Source of the DNA: Hanleya hanleyi | Lineage: Eukaryota > Mollusca > Polyplacophora > Lepidopleurida > Hanleyidae | DNA: 64,000 nt | NCBI GenBank assembly: GCA_036873755.1 | Contig: JAVTVY010017482.1 | Location: 1 to 64,000, forward strand | Reading direction: 5' to 3' | Shown here: piece by piece, positions 58,801 to 64,000 of the stretch | How positions within the stretch are numbered: position 1 is the first letter of the stretch | Layout: every line of letters starts with the position of its first letter | The notes under the pieces: generated by a model | Seen by the model: only the letters and a program-made list of their open reading frames with translations | Database searches by the model: none | What the model was told of the DNA's origin: nothing | Program-made: the position numbers and the translations under genes

Positions 58801-60987
58801 AGTGGCGAGTTTCATCACTACATCGCGAATTAATAGAGAAATTACCATAATTTGAAATAAAGTAATAGCATATTATCGCCAGAATAGCACAGAATAATCC
58901 TCGTGTCAGACAGTTCTCATACTTGAGCAATCATTATGATACTTTTATCAGTATATACCAGAAATCTGCAAGAGAAATATCCTTATAATTTTAATAATGT
59001 TCATTTCATTTCAGCCCGTGCAATCCAGAAGGGTTGACAGCATTATGGGTGGGAAATGTTTTACCAGAAGTCAGTGATAAAAAATTATCTCAAATGTTTG
59101 CAAGGTTAGTATATTTTTGTGTTGTTTCTTCACTGAGTGTATCCATATGACAGTCCAGGATTTAAGGAAATGTGTGAAGGCAATGGTATTCAACATATGT
59201 GTAGGTTAACATTAGTTATCACAACAACAACAACAAGGCTCTGTTGACGGTCACCCTCCTCTCAAACTCGTGCTCACTCCGTCGCTTCACTACATCCAGT
59301 TGAAACTTCCACCTGTCACTGACAGTTACATTTTTGCAAGAGACAAATAGTAAAACAAGATAGCCATCATGGAGCCACACAAATGTTTCATATAGAGCTT
59401 TCATCAGTTTTAATTTGAATTCCTGGCAACATATCACCTACTGTAATGATTTGATATAAAAGTATCACTGATAGCAGTACAATGTGATTTTTATTTTTTT
59501 TATATATTTAGTCTTGTATGGAGGGATAGAAATCTTTCTGACCTGTCACCCGAGATGGGTAAATCATTATTAGATTCTTGATAATTCTTCACATTTAATA
59601 TAAGATTTGAGGAAGAACACTATCTGGAATCTGTCCTGAGAAAGTTCTGGTACTCGATACGTAATTTCAGATTGAACTTGTTTTTCAAGCTCATTAAATC
59701 AAAGGTTTAGCCAGGATTTCTGAAGGTAGTCCGAATTATTAACAGATATTTGAACATTATCTCTCTTATATTCTGTAGATATGGGGAAGTGACGAGTGTA
59801 CGGTGTTTACCAGACAAATTCTGTGCTTTTGTAAATTTCAAACACAAAGAGTCAGCAGGCAGAGCCATGCATGGGTTACAGGTAGGCATGTTTACTTACT
59901 GGTTCTGACATTTCCAATAGTGCTGAGAACTTCAGAACTTCGTAGGCAAGATGCAGCAATACATAAACATATTAGCCTTGGAACAGATTCTCGCACTATA
60001 TCATCTGGGTTGCTGTCATCCATCCTGCCTGCATAAAACCTTACGAAACATTATGAACAATGTGAATGGACAGTTTAGTTTGATAGATGGGCAAGAAAGA
60101 ATAGGACCCCAGTTCTCGGGCAGCTGAAGTTATAAGGGGTAAATAACCTCGGGAAATGGTAATGACTAATCTCAAACTTATATCGCAAATTGTGTGCAAA
60201 CTGGTAGTTGTTATATAGCAGAAATACTGCTTAATGCAACATGAAGGCTCAACTGCAAACACTCGTGCGATATATTCATGCAGTGGGTGGTGAGCACCTT
60301 TGCTCGTAGTTGTTTTGAATCCGAATTTTCCTTCTGGTCACCATGATAATGTTTAACCGTTTGACACTGTTTTATTTTATTTGGACTGAGACTTCCAATC
60401 CAGGCCCCAACTGATGGGTTGAAATCAGGGCTTTTCCAGAAAAAAAGTACATGGGATGGGGGGAAGATCGATCAGTTCTATGGTATATGTGTGGTGGGTG
60501 GTATACAGTCATTTAACAGTAGGGAGATAGGATAAATGGTATATGGGTGGTTGGGGTCAGAAAAATGTGTTTCTTCCTTCCCCACCCCCCCCCTGGAACA
60601 GCCCTCATGACTGGCATACAAGCTCCATATTGAAAAAAAAGGCAATAAAGAGATTCAGGTATAGATCAGCCAATCTAAAGCCGGGTATAGATCTGCCAAT
60701 CTATAGCCGGTCTGGTGCGGATGTCAGGATGTCATACCTGATGCCTATATGAGATGATCCTGGATGTCGTACCTGATGCCTTTATGAGATGATCATTCAA
60801 TGATGTTAATAGAATGTTTAAATTTTCAGGGAGTGGAGTGTGGAGGTCAGCGCCTGCTCATTAAGTTTCCCGACAACCCAATTGTAAGTGGAGGCGAGGT
60901 GACTACTTCTGTTCTACGGCAAAACACCGAAAGTTCTAGTGCTGCTACTACCTCTGCTAGTAACAGTAAACAACCCGCACCACTCGG
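22812..60987 (+). CDS. TTC31-like: TTC31-like protein: J-like domain, TPR, UBA, RRM (21 exons, 3' incomplete)
   Basis: Twenty-one exons join in phase into 602 codons plus 2 nt. Order: J-like domain (residues about 5-62; HPE at 35-37 where HPD is needed to stimulate Hsp70), acidic tract (about 97-116), Lys/Arg-rich helix after NAQELISEEEKEKRR (150-192), Ser/Lys-rich linker with DFDPTSAFFTKVV, three TPRs (about 291-392, FFGNRSYCFDRIQQYD in the second), UBA-like helix bundle with MGF (404-433), His/Pro linker, and RRM (about 492-562; RNP2 LWVGNV, RNP1 KFCAFVNF). The basic helix plus TPR block matches vertebrate TTC31 in order and wording; J-like, UBA and RRM are extra to the human protein as I know it. 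Likely an RNA-binding, chaperone-adaptor-like scaffold (inference). The last exon is not resolved. Confidence 0.85.
23698..23904 (+). pseudogene. Possible Crypton/tyrosine-recombinase-like N-terminal fragment inside intron 1
   Basis: 68 codons from ATG (MAASTDDRFGAF) with FLSSNNPRNTENTKFAVRLL, which resembles the SAM-like core-binding segment at the start of Crypton-derived tyrosine-recombinase proteins (the N/K-rich 'NTENT...' helix before a short helix and KAEPHPLSTDIATMV). It stops at TGA 23902-23904, far short of a catalytic domain. Two in-frame ATGs lie upstream (frame opens at 23560). Fragment or pseudogene; the family call is tentative. Confidence 0.35.
24025..24173. repeat. Palindromic foldback (about 68-bp arms)
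   Basis: Arms 24025-24092 and 24105-24173 are inverse copies with a few mismatches and one single-base gap. They begin TATACAGATATACCAG and meet at a short loop between AAATTTCCC and GGGAAATTT. MITE-like, no coding. Confidence 0.85.
24179..28366. other. Remainder of intron 1
   Basis: AT-rich intron sequence. Several ORFs of 60-90 codons lack recognisable motifs and lie in no consistent exon frame. No RNA gene seen. Confidence 0.5.
28367..28458 (+). CDS. TTC31-like: TTC31-like exon 2
   Basis: 92 nt. Acceptor TTTTGCAG, donor GTGAGT; phase 1 to 0. Encodes J-domain helix 2 and loop (YKRLALKWHPEKHNHS). The loop has HPE in place of the invariant HPD. Confidence 0.93.
28459..29081. other. Intron 2, first part
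   Basis: No gene. An 87-codon plus ORF (28624-28887) looks repeat-derived, with no domain. Confidence 0.4.
29082..30109. mobile_element. 1,028-bp non-autonomous DNA transposon (MITE-like)
   Basis: Terminal inverted repeats of about 88 bp, nearly identical (29082-29169 and 30022-30109), flanked by GAATGAAG (29074-29081 and 30110-30117). The 7-8 bp duplication suggests a hAT-type or similar transposase. The interior has a 66-codon plus ORF (29540-29740) with no recognisable transposase, so movement would depend on another copy. Confidence 0.85.
30118..34054. other. Intron 2, second part
   Basis: Contains a SINE-tail relic (CATGATATGACTGAAAGATTG, 31008-31048), a hAT-like MITE (32061-32215) and otherwise unremarkable AT-rich DNA. 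Confidence 0.5.
32061..32215. mobile_element. 155-bp hAT-like MITE
   Basis: Ends CAGGGTGTGAAATAG and CTATTTCGCACCCTG form a 15-bp TIR with one mismatch, of the CAGGG type seen in hAT elements. Flanking duplication is not clear. Confidence 0.65.
34055..34138 (+). CDS. TTC31-like: TTC31-like exon 3
   Basis: 84 nt, phase 0-0, acceptor TTTTCAG, donor GTAATA. Encodes J-domain helix 3 (KFHSISLSYKKLS) then an acidic Asp/Ser tail. Confidence 0.92.
34593..34666. repeat. 31-bp tandem pair with GAGTGATCACTC palindromes
   Basis: Two complete 31-bp units plus a partial third, each with the perfect 12-bp palindrome GAGTGATCACTC. Intronic. Confidence 0.8.
34899..34947 (+). CDS. TTC31-like: TTC31-like exon 4
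   Basis: 49 nt, phase 0 to 1, acceptor GCTTTCAG, donor GTAATT. Encodes SEMLHLFQDVFFFKPAG, a hydrophobic helix. Confidence 0.88.
34948..36142. other. Intron 4
   Basis: Contains a SINE tail at 35712-35776. Nothing else recognised. Confidence 0.5.
35712..35776 (+). mobile_element. SINE 3' tail with TCAC repeats
   Basis: CATGATATAGCTGAAATATT, then GTTGAAAGCGACATTAAA and TCACTCACTCACTCAC, a tail typical of mollusc short retroposons. The same tail recurs at 31008, 49269 and 50597. The 5' limit is unclear (perhaps about 35640). Confidence 0.65.
36143..36286 (+). CDS. TTC31-like: TTC31-like exon 5 (acidic)
   Basis: 144 nt, phase 1-1. A GAT/GAC/GAG-rich tract encodes about 20 nearly continuous acidic residues, then HYSSIFPDRGKISHDTKKSK. 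Confidence 0.92.
36854..36879 (+). CDS. TTC31-like: TTC31-like exon 6 (26-nt microexon)
   Basis: 26 nt, phase 1 to 0, acceptor CATCACAG, donor GTAAGA. Encodes DKPKKLTDE, which leads into the EE...LI helix of exon 7. Confidence 0.82.
37179..37262 (+). CDS. TTC31-like: TTC31-like exon 7
   Basis: 84 nt, phase 0-0. Encodes EINKNAQELISEEEKEKRR and an Arg/Lys/Ala helix, the block matching the TTC31 family upstream of its TPRs. Probable coiled coil. Confidence 0.92.
37589..37636 (+). CDS. TTC31-like: TTC31-like exon 8
   Basis: 48 nt, phase 0-0. Encodes RRRERKKLEKQGQPKT, the end of the basic helix and a possible nuclear localisation or RNA-contact patch. Confidence 0.9.
38088..38167 (+). CDS. TTC31-like: TTC31-like exon 9
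   Basis: 80 nt, phase 0 to 2, acceptor TTTTTTCAG, donor GTAAGT. Low-complexity Lys/Ser/Gln linker. Confidence 0.9.
38443..38470 (+). CDS. TTC31-like: TTC31-like exon 10 (28-nt microexon)
   Basis: 28 nt, phase 2 to 0, encodes PTESSSDED, acidic. Acceptor CATTTTCAG, donor GTAAGT. Confidence 0.85.
38563..39957. mobile_element. 1.4-kb hAT-like element in intron 10
   Basis: Ends CAGGGGTTTTTTTTTAGACA and its inverse form a roughly 22-bp TIR. Subterminal regions on both sides repeat TTGAGTTTTT many times in the same orientation. No transposase was recognised (a 117-codon plus ORF at 38892-39245 lacks motifs). A target duplication was not found. Confidence 0.65.
39958..41559. other. Remainder of intron 10
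   Basis: No gene recognised; short ORFs only. Confidence 0.45.
41560..41703 (+). CDS. TTC31-like: TTC31-like exon 11
   Basis: 144 nt, phase 0-0. DFDPTSAFFTKVVNKKKK corresponds in place to the LDLSSTFVSLALRK-like block of vertebrate TTC31; then a Lys/Gln/Ser linker. Acceptor TTTTTGCAG, donor GTAAGA. Confidence 0.92.
42409..43972. mobile_element. 1.56-kb TA-flanked DNA transposon, CGGTAA family, copy A
   Basis: 29-bp TIRs (CGGTAAGTTCCCTAAGTATT at left and its inverse at right, two mismatches), with TA on both sides (42407-42408 and 43973-43974). Subterminal ATTCGAAAACGGG-type motifs. Interior ORFs have no transposase signature. Termini resemble the element at 55860-58847. Confidence 0.75.
44159..44204 (+). 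CDS. TTC31-like: TTC31-like exon 12
   Basis: 46 nt, phase 0 to 1, ending at the GTAAGG donor (phase rules out using the later GT). Encodes SEDLDPVVMRSRQLA, the lead-in to TPR1. Confidence 0.88.
44205..45556. other. Intron 12
   Basis: Holds a tRNA-derived SINE (44886 onward). Otherwise no gene seen. Confidence 0.45.
44886..45060 (+). mobile_element. tRNA-derived SINE
   Basis: Begins with a tRNA-Leu/Ser-like head: A box TGGCCGAGTGG (44895-44905), B-box-like GGTTTAAGCCC (about 44957). A body GTGTGAAAGTTTGCCAG follows. The tRNA fold is incomplete and the B box diverged, so it is a retroposon and not a functional tRNA. The 3' end is approximate. Confidence 0.7.
45557..45647 (+). CDS. TTC31-like: TTC31-like exon 13 (TPR1)
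   Basis: 91 nt, phase 1 to 2. GNEMAQLGHYSAAIDLFTEA gives the canonical TPR spacing (G-x2-Y-x2-A), ending at LDPSDFR. Confidence 0.95.
46174..46224 (+). CDS. TTC31-like: TTC31-like exon 14 (TPR2 start)
   Basis: 51 nt, phase 2-2. FFGNRSYCFDRIQQYD is the signature helix A of TPR2 in this family. Confidence 0.95.
46489..46579 (+). CDS. TTC31-like: TTC31-like exon 15 (TPR2 end, TPR3 start)
   Basis: 91 nt, phase 2 to 0. ALRDAEKAILLSPDWPKGYF then RKGRALAGLK. Donor GTACGT. Confidence 0.95.
46941..47924. repeat. 30-bp minisatellite, about 31 full units plus three 18-bp units, open on both strands
   Basis: Units of 30 bp (core CATGAAGATCAACCATAACC) fill 984 bp of intron 15. Three truncated units are 18 bp. 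All lengths are multiples of 3, so both strands stay open: 352 codons plus (46893-47951, decapeptide KINHNHNTNM) and 354 minus (VVVMVDLHVC). It is out of the gene's exon pattern and lacks splice sites, so probably non-coding. The plus strand is A/C-rich and poor in G and T. Confidence 0.95.
47925..48347. other. End of intron 15
   Basis: Unremarkable AT-rich sequence ending in the TTTTTTCCACAG acceptor. Confidence 0.5.
48348..48452 (+). CDS. TTC31-like: TTC31-like exon 16 (TPR3)
   Basis: 105 nt, phase 0-0. LNSDAEQAFMQVLKLDKNCE completes TPR3, then MQELLRVRTQQLI, a capping helix. Donor GTGAGT. Confidence 0.94.
48640..49465. repeat. Degenerate ~21-bp minisatellite interrupted by a SINE
   Basis: Imperfect repeats of TACTGTTCTGTAACCATGAAG and CTGGAAACCGACAGCAC variants at 48640-49140 and 49330-49465. 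Bases 49154-49326 are a SINE-like insertion (TGTGAAAAGGAATAGGACCC twice; tail TGACATTAAATCATATTCATTCATTC). Confidence 0.75.
49154..49326 (+). mobile_element. SINE-like insertion in the minisatellite
   Basis: Ends with GATATGACAGAAATAGTGTTG, AAAGTGACATTAAA and ATTC repeats, the same tail family as 35712-35776. It contains internal near-repeats of the AATAGGACCC segment. Limits are approximate. Confidence 0.6.
49466..50260. other. End of intron 16
   Basis: AT-rich, no gene. It ends in GTCTCCCCAG. Confidence 0.45.
50261..50348 (+). CDS. TTC31-like: TTC31-like exon 17 (UBA-like)
   Basis: 88 nt, phase 0 to 1. EMGFSRQQAEAALKQHGTV then QTALDSLLSV: the MGF loop and the A-L-x-N/H-G spacing of a ubiquitin-associated domain, a single three-helix unit. 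Confidence 0.93.
50597..50637 (+). mobile_element. SINE tail relic in intron 17
   Basis: CATGATATGACTGAAAAATTC then a decayed tail. The body may extend left to about 50407. Same family as 35712. Confidence 0.45.
50857..51013 (+). CDS. TTC31-like: TTC31-like exon 18
   Basis: 157 nt, phase 1 to 2. Acidic VYISDEDDPG then a His/Pro/Gln-rich linker (HHLHPHPHQPAPPPP) between UBA and RRM. Donor GTAAGT. Confidence 0.92.
51432..51513 (+). CDS. Candidate alternative last exon of the TTC31-like gene
   Basis: After an AAACATAG acceptor the phase required by exon 18 is open for 27 codons (EEEIMKMKRRSRGRV, then ADTRARQALSKD) to TAA 51511-51513. Using it would give an isoform without the RRM and with a basic tail. 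The polypyrimidine tract is weak and no nearby AATAAA is evident, so this stays speculative. Confidence 0.3.
52675..53691 (+). pseudogene. 5'-truncated non-LTR retrotransposon RT, C-terminal half
   Basis: 338-codon frame. Its start codon is internal. In the same frame just upstream (about 52640-52674) the reading VIFAETASGLQDAL follows a damaged FADD region containing a small indel. Downstream come the thumb block (WKLVVNAGKSKVMIFRKGG, YLGIVFTTGGSF, ILNYGAEVWGF) and a terminal CSVCGILEDEYHFILICPLY zinc-like CCHC motif. Fingers and most of the palm are missing. Truncation at the 5' side fits target-primed reverse transcription. It is unrelated in subfamily to the element at 1-2763. Confidence 0.8.
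53692..54760. other. Unassigned interior of the hAT-like element
   Basis: A 106-codon plus ORF (53932-54252) has no known motif; likely 3' UTR of the non-LTR fragment or its neighbours. Confidence 0.4.
55221..55417 (-). mobile_element. tRNA-derived SINE, copy 1
   Basis: The minus strand reads a tRNA-like head (A box TGGCCGAGTGG near 55400, B-box-like GGGTCGGAGTCTC near 55340), then CCAGCACTAGTATTTGTGC and a tail TCCTAAAAATAATTGG. Bases 55221-55335 are repeated directly at 55525-55640. Confidence 0.75.
55553..55732. repeat. Near-perfect palindrome made of SINE ends (86-bp arms, 8-bp spacer)
   Basis: Arms 55553-55638 and 55647-55732 are inverse with one mismatch; the spacer is GGGCGCGG. Each arm is the 3' part of the SINE ending at the B box (GGTTCGAGTCTC), so two SINE 3' halves lie head to head. 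Confidence 0.95.
55860..58847. mobile_element. 3.0-kb TA-flanked DNA transposon, CGGTAA family, copy B
   Basis: TIRs CGGTAATTTCCCTATTAATT and its inverse (two mismatches over about 21 bp), with TA on both sides (55858-55859, 58848-58849). Subterminal AATTCGAAAACGG motifs as in 42409-43972. The interior has no long ORF. A possible minus-strand terminal exon lies at 57423-57530. A split transposase gene is possible. Confidence 0.7.
57423..57530 (-). CDS. Possible terminal exon inside transposon copy B
   Basis: After a CCTTATGGCCAG acceptor on the minus strand, 35 codons run to TGA, with an acidic end (LVDSDDEDFLGFSAEDIPPE). Its composition is protein-like rather than random AT-rich DNA. No upstream exon could be assigned. 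Confidence 0.25.
   Translation of the reverse strand, partial: CHNSKTIPEFQLVDSDDEDFLGFSAEDIPPEMKIE
59015..59104 (+). CDS. TTC31-like: TTC31-like exon 19 (RRM, RNP2)
   Basis: 90 nt, phase 2-2. LTALWVGNVLPEVSDKKLSQ holds beta-1 with RNP2 (LWVGNV) and helix 1. The 8-kb intron before it is mostly transposon. Confidence 0.93.
59779..59881 (+). CDS. TTC31-like: TTC31-like exon 20 (RRM, RNP1)
   Basis: 103 nt, phase 2 to 0. YGEVTSVRCLPDKFCAFVNF holds beta-2 and RNP1 (KFCAFVNF); AGRAMHGLQ is helix 2. Confidence 0.94.
59882..60829. other. Intron 20
   Basis: No gene recognised. A C-rich run lies at 60577-60593, with a duplicated CAGGATGTCATACCTGATGCC-like segment near 60725 and 60760. Confidence 0.45.
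60830..60987 (+). CDS. TTC31-like: TTC31-like exon 21 (RRM end and Ser/Thr-rich tail)
   Basis: 158 nt, phase 0 to 2, acceptor AATTTTCAG, donor GTGAGT. GVECGGQRLLIKFPDNP closes the RRM; a Ser/Ala/Thr-rich tail follows. The next exon was not found in phase, so the gene continues past what I can resolve. Confidence 0.9.
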
Positions 60988-61039
60988 GTGAGTCTGCAGT
61001 TAGTGTTTAGGAATGCTTGTGAAAATTGTTACTTACACT

Positions 61040-61760
61040 GGTCCCTTGAAAATGCAGCCGATTGAAAAACAAATTCCTTGATACGCAGCCGAGCTTATGC
61101 AGCAAAAAATTCTGCAAAATACAGCTGAAAATAATTTTTATAGCTGATCGATCTTGAAACACAGTTGATAAACAGCTGGAAAGAAATTCATGTATAGGCC
61201 GTTAGATCCTTGAAATGTTATTCAGGTGATGAATCTTCCATATGCAGCTGAAAATTCCTTGATATACAGCTAAATAATTTTGTGTGTAGGTGGCTGATCC
61301 ATATACAAACAGTTATGCAGCTGTTAAATCTTCGATATGCAGCCATAAACTGAAAACTTCCTGTATAGGTAGTTGATCGATTGTTGATATCCAGCCAAAA
61401 TTCGTTGATATGAAGCTGATCAATCCTTGAAATGCAGCTGATGGATCTGCGATTTGCAGCCAAATTTCCTCAATATAGAGTTGAAAAAATGCTGGAATCC
61501 TAGCTGATGTTTCTTTTGTGTACAGCTGAAAATTCTTCGATAGCTTTATGTGGCAGATCAATAAATGAAATGCAGCTGGTTGATATTTGATATCACTTGC
61601 AGTCTGAATTTCTCAATATACATTCGACACCTGATTGATCTATGAAATGAAGCTGATTGATCTCTTAAGATGCAGCCAAAGTTCCTGTATTCAGCTAAAA
61701 AAAAAATGGCTGGATAGGTAGCTGATGATGGATACTTGATATACAGATACATGTATAAAC
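61040..61760. repeat. Degenerate ~21-bp minisatellite
   Basis: Many diverged copies of CTTGATATGCAGCTGAAAATT-like units (GCAGCTGA and GCAGCCAAA cores). Old array in the intron after exon 21. Minus ORFs across it are by-products. Confidence 0.7.
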
Positions 61761-63560
61761 AAAAGTTAAAACTTTTGTATAGAACCATACAGTGCTTTAT
61801 ATACAGACGATCATATGAACAACCAAATCATGAAACATGAAGCAGTTTACCAAGCATTTTTCACGCCGATTTTTCTGTAAAGGTGACTTATGGCTGTGCT
61901 GAGATCTTCAAGTTGACATTTTTGGTATAAAATTTTCGGACCAAAGTATTGTCAGATTTTTTGCCAAAAAGATTTGTTGAAAAATAACAGTCTTTCAGTG
62001 CATGTGATGTTTGGAAGAGTGAAAAGAAGATTGTTCATTGTGAAATTCGCTCGATCATTTGGCATTTAAACTTGTTGTAATTAACCAGTCTGTCCTTGAT
62101 CAGCTTTTGGTTTGTAGTCCAATCTTGATGATGACATCCAGTTTGAGTGGCATGTCATCAGAATTGTATTGGTTGAATGATTCTTGTAAGAATGCTAGGC
62201 GTGAATAACAAAGTGTTTGCATTTCTCGGATACGTTTGCGAAACTAGATGGAAGTGGAGATAATACAAACTATAAACTGGCATGAACTCTACAAACATGG
62301 AATTATACAACAGTGTCAGTGAAATTAAAGATTAAGAGCATCCATTTTTACTTCATAAAAATAAAATTTGCCGTTGGATTTACTGTGGATTTGTATAAAT
62401 CTTTTGTATAAATATTTTGTTCCCCCGATTGGCTGCCTTATATCAAGGGACAAGTGTACATTGCAATACATTCGGAAACCAAACCCTTTCGGGCTCTTCA
62501 AAAAAATAAAATGAAAACTACTTTTAAAAGCAGGCCCGATGTTTTGCACCGAATTTAGGGAATATATCATCAAAGGGGAGACAATCCTGAATCTCAGACT
62601 TTTTCGGCCAGATGTATTGTTGAAAGTTACGCACACAGTTTGGACAGTTTTCACTGCATGACGTATTATTACTGCAGACTCATGAGCAGCTCTTAGACAG
62701 AGAAATTCTGCTTCTATTTTGCTATTGTATCTTTTATCCGGTAGTTTTCTGAAATATGTGTTCAACTCATGCTTGAATTCCTATTCTACAATGCCTAAAT
62801 TGTCTTTTACGATGAATTTGTATGTATTTCTTCCATTCAAATGAATAGACATACAAAATTTGACCTAACAATTGTGATGAAAAGGTGCATAGGGTTTTTT
62901 CTCGCTGTAATTGGGTTTCTATGTATGTAACATCTGATCTCGAAATTTCGTAACGTTATTGGTGAAGGGTTTTGGCTTGAACATTGGTATGTTATAACAG
63001 ACAAACTGTGTGCTTGCATTGTTTAACTTTGTGAACTGGGAGCATGGATTTTTCTGCCATTTGATTGGTTGCATGTGTTGTGTTTCTCTCTCCTGATTGA
63101 TTTATTCTGACACCTCTCTTCATTGTCACCCATGATTGCTTCTTCCCAGATGAAACAAGGTTGTCTTCCATGCTTTCTGAGTAATGGATGTCTAAAATGT
63201 GCCAGTGGAATGTCAATAACATAGACATGTTTCCTCAATTCTTGTTGGCCAAATTCAAATGTTTCAACATTTTTCATTGGTCAGTCGTTATATCCTAGTT
63301 CATCTGAGGAGAAGCAAAGCAGAATTGTATTTTTCAATGGTCTCGCATTACTTCCCCATGGTAACCATGGTAACACCACTCCTCACATCATTTTCGTAAC
63401 TACTTTTGTACCACTTAATTCACAACCTTCATGTACCTTTCACTGGAATTATGGAATTACTCCCCCCTCCCCCCTCTTTTCCTCTTCATATTTTCAATTT
63501 ATATGTAGTTACTAACAGAAGATTCATTTTTGCAACGTAGATATTGCCTGTCGCTGGTTA
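61761..63560. other. Intron sequence after exon 21
   Basis: No exon in the required phase was identified. It includes an RFX-like X-box (63361-63374). Confidence 0.4.
63361..63374. promoter_or_regulatory. X-box-like motif
   Basis: GTAACCATGGTAAC fits the RFX consensus GTNRCC-N2-RGYAAC exactly. Intronic; function unknown. Confidence 0.25.
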
Positions 63561-63561
63561 G

Positions 63562-63861
63562 AAAATATATGTGAGCACAGGTCCTAAATCCTCTGTTAAA
63601 GAAAATAGGCTGGTCCCGTCGCCAACTAGGCTGGTCCATCGCCAACTGAGTTTTATTTCAGCATACAAGGATGTAAACAATTCTGTGATGCAGTACTCGG
63701 ATTTTATATCATTATTACAGCTTTTATCAAATTCTAGTTATGATTCACAGAACTTGATGGAACTTCAGAGGTGTATGGTTTCAGGTTCAATGACAGGTCA
63801 CACTGGATGTAGCTTGTTTTCTCCACAGGAGTTTGATTCCCCTAGAATAGATGCAAATTGA
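63562..63861 (+). other. Unassigned open frame (possible exon)
   Basis: Open from the TTAG acceptor-like site at 63561 to TGA 63859-63861, polar Ser/Asn/Leu-rich (RLVPSPTRLVHRQLSFISAY). The phase does not fit a direct join to exon 21 (needs phase 2, this starts at 0). Either an intervening exon is missed or the frame is chance. Confidence 0.25.
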
Positions 63862-64000
63862 AATCATGGAATCAAAATACTTTTAAATCAGTATATTGGG
63901 ACATGTAGCCATTCTCAAATTTGTGTGTCAAATTTTTAAGATCATCGTAGTTTGTGAAATGAACATTTTCCTTTCAGTATTGAAAGTTATGAGTAGTAAG

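Noticed and set aside
63571..63861. Exon 22 of the TTC31-like gene
   Set aside because: The phase does not match exon 21 and the frame ends in a stop without a family-like domain; kept only as an unassigned open frame.

Overview
The window is animal nuclear DNA, very probably from a mollusc. It is AT-rich, holds one long intron-rich gene with GT-AG splice sites, and is packed with repeats. The clues for a mollusc are tRNA-derived SINEs, retroposon tails ending in TCACTCACTCAC or AACCAACCAACC next to a GCGACGTTAAA motif, a Penelope-like RT lineage, SGNH/zinc-knuckle CR1-like elements and many foldback or TIR elements. I cannot name the species.

Positions 1 to about 20.4 kb are a retroelement graveyard with one young element. 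A jockey-superfamily non-LTR element (minus strand, RT running off the left edge) is followed by 26-bp and 29-bp minisatellites. A broken Penelope-like RT element (about 4.84-7.12 kb) lies between 201-bp inverted repeats. Next to it is a decayed LTR-retrotransposon leader and gag (minus strand), itself split by a SINE with a 13-bp target duplication. From 9.2 to 18.9 kb a CR1-like element (SGNH esterase, zinc knuckles, endonuclease) is split by an apparently intact Gypsy element (11029-17951). That Gypsy element has identical 281-bp LTRs, a 4-bp target duplication, open gag and pol frames, and an unusual MYND zinc finger at the start of pol. A 157-bp tandem repeat with YY1-like motifs follows.

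From 22.8 kb to beyond 61 kb on the plus strand lies one host gene. I resolved 21 coding exons (1,808 nt, 602 codons plus 2 nt, phase-consistent throughout). The product is a TTC31-like protein: a J-like domain with HPE instead of HPD, an acidic tract, a lysine/arginine-rich helix, three TPRs, a UBA-like segment and an RRM. The 3' end is outside the window or unresolved. Its promoter region has two CACGTG E-boxes, a YY1-like site and an overlapping upstream ORF.

The introns carry most of the DNA and hold many mobile elements: a 1.03-kb MITE with 88-bp TIRs, hAT-like elements, two related TA-flanked elements with CGGTAA termini, tRNA-derived SINEs, an 86-bp-arm palindrome, and a 984-bp minisatellite that stays open on both strands. 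The gene is expanded mainly by transposons. The most unusual items are the J/TPR/UBA/RRM architecture, the MYND-bearing Gypsy pol, the inverted-repeat-bounded RT element and the CGGTAA transposon pair.
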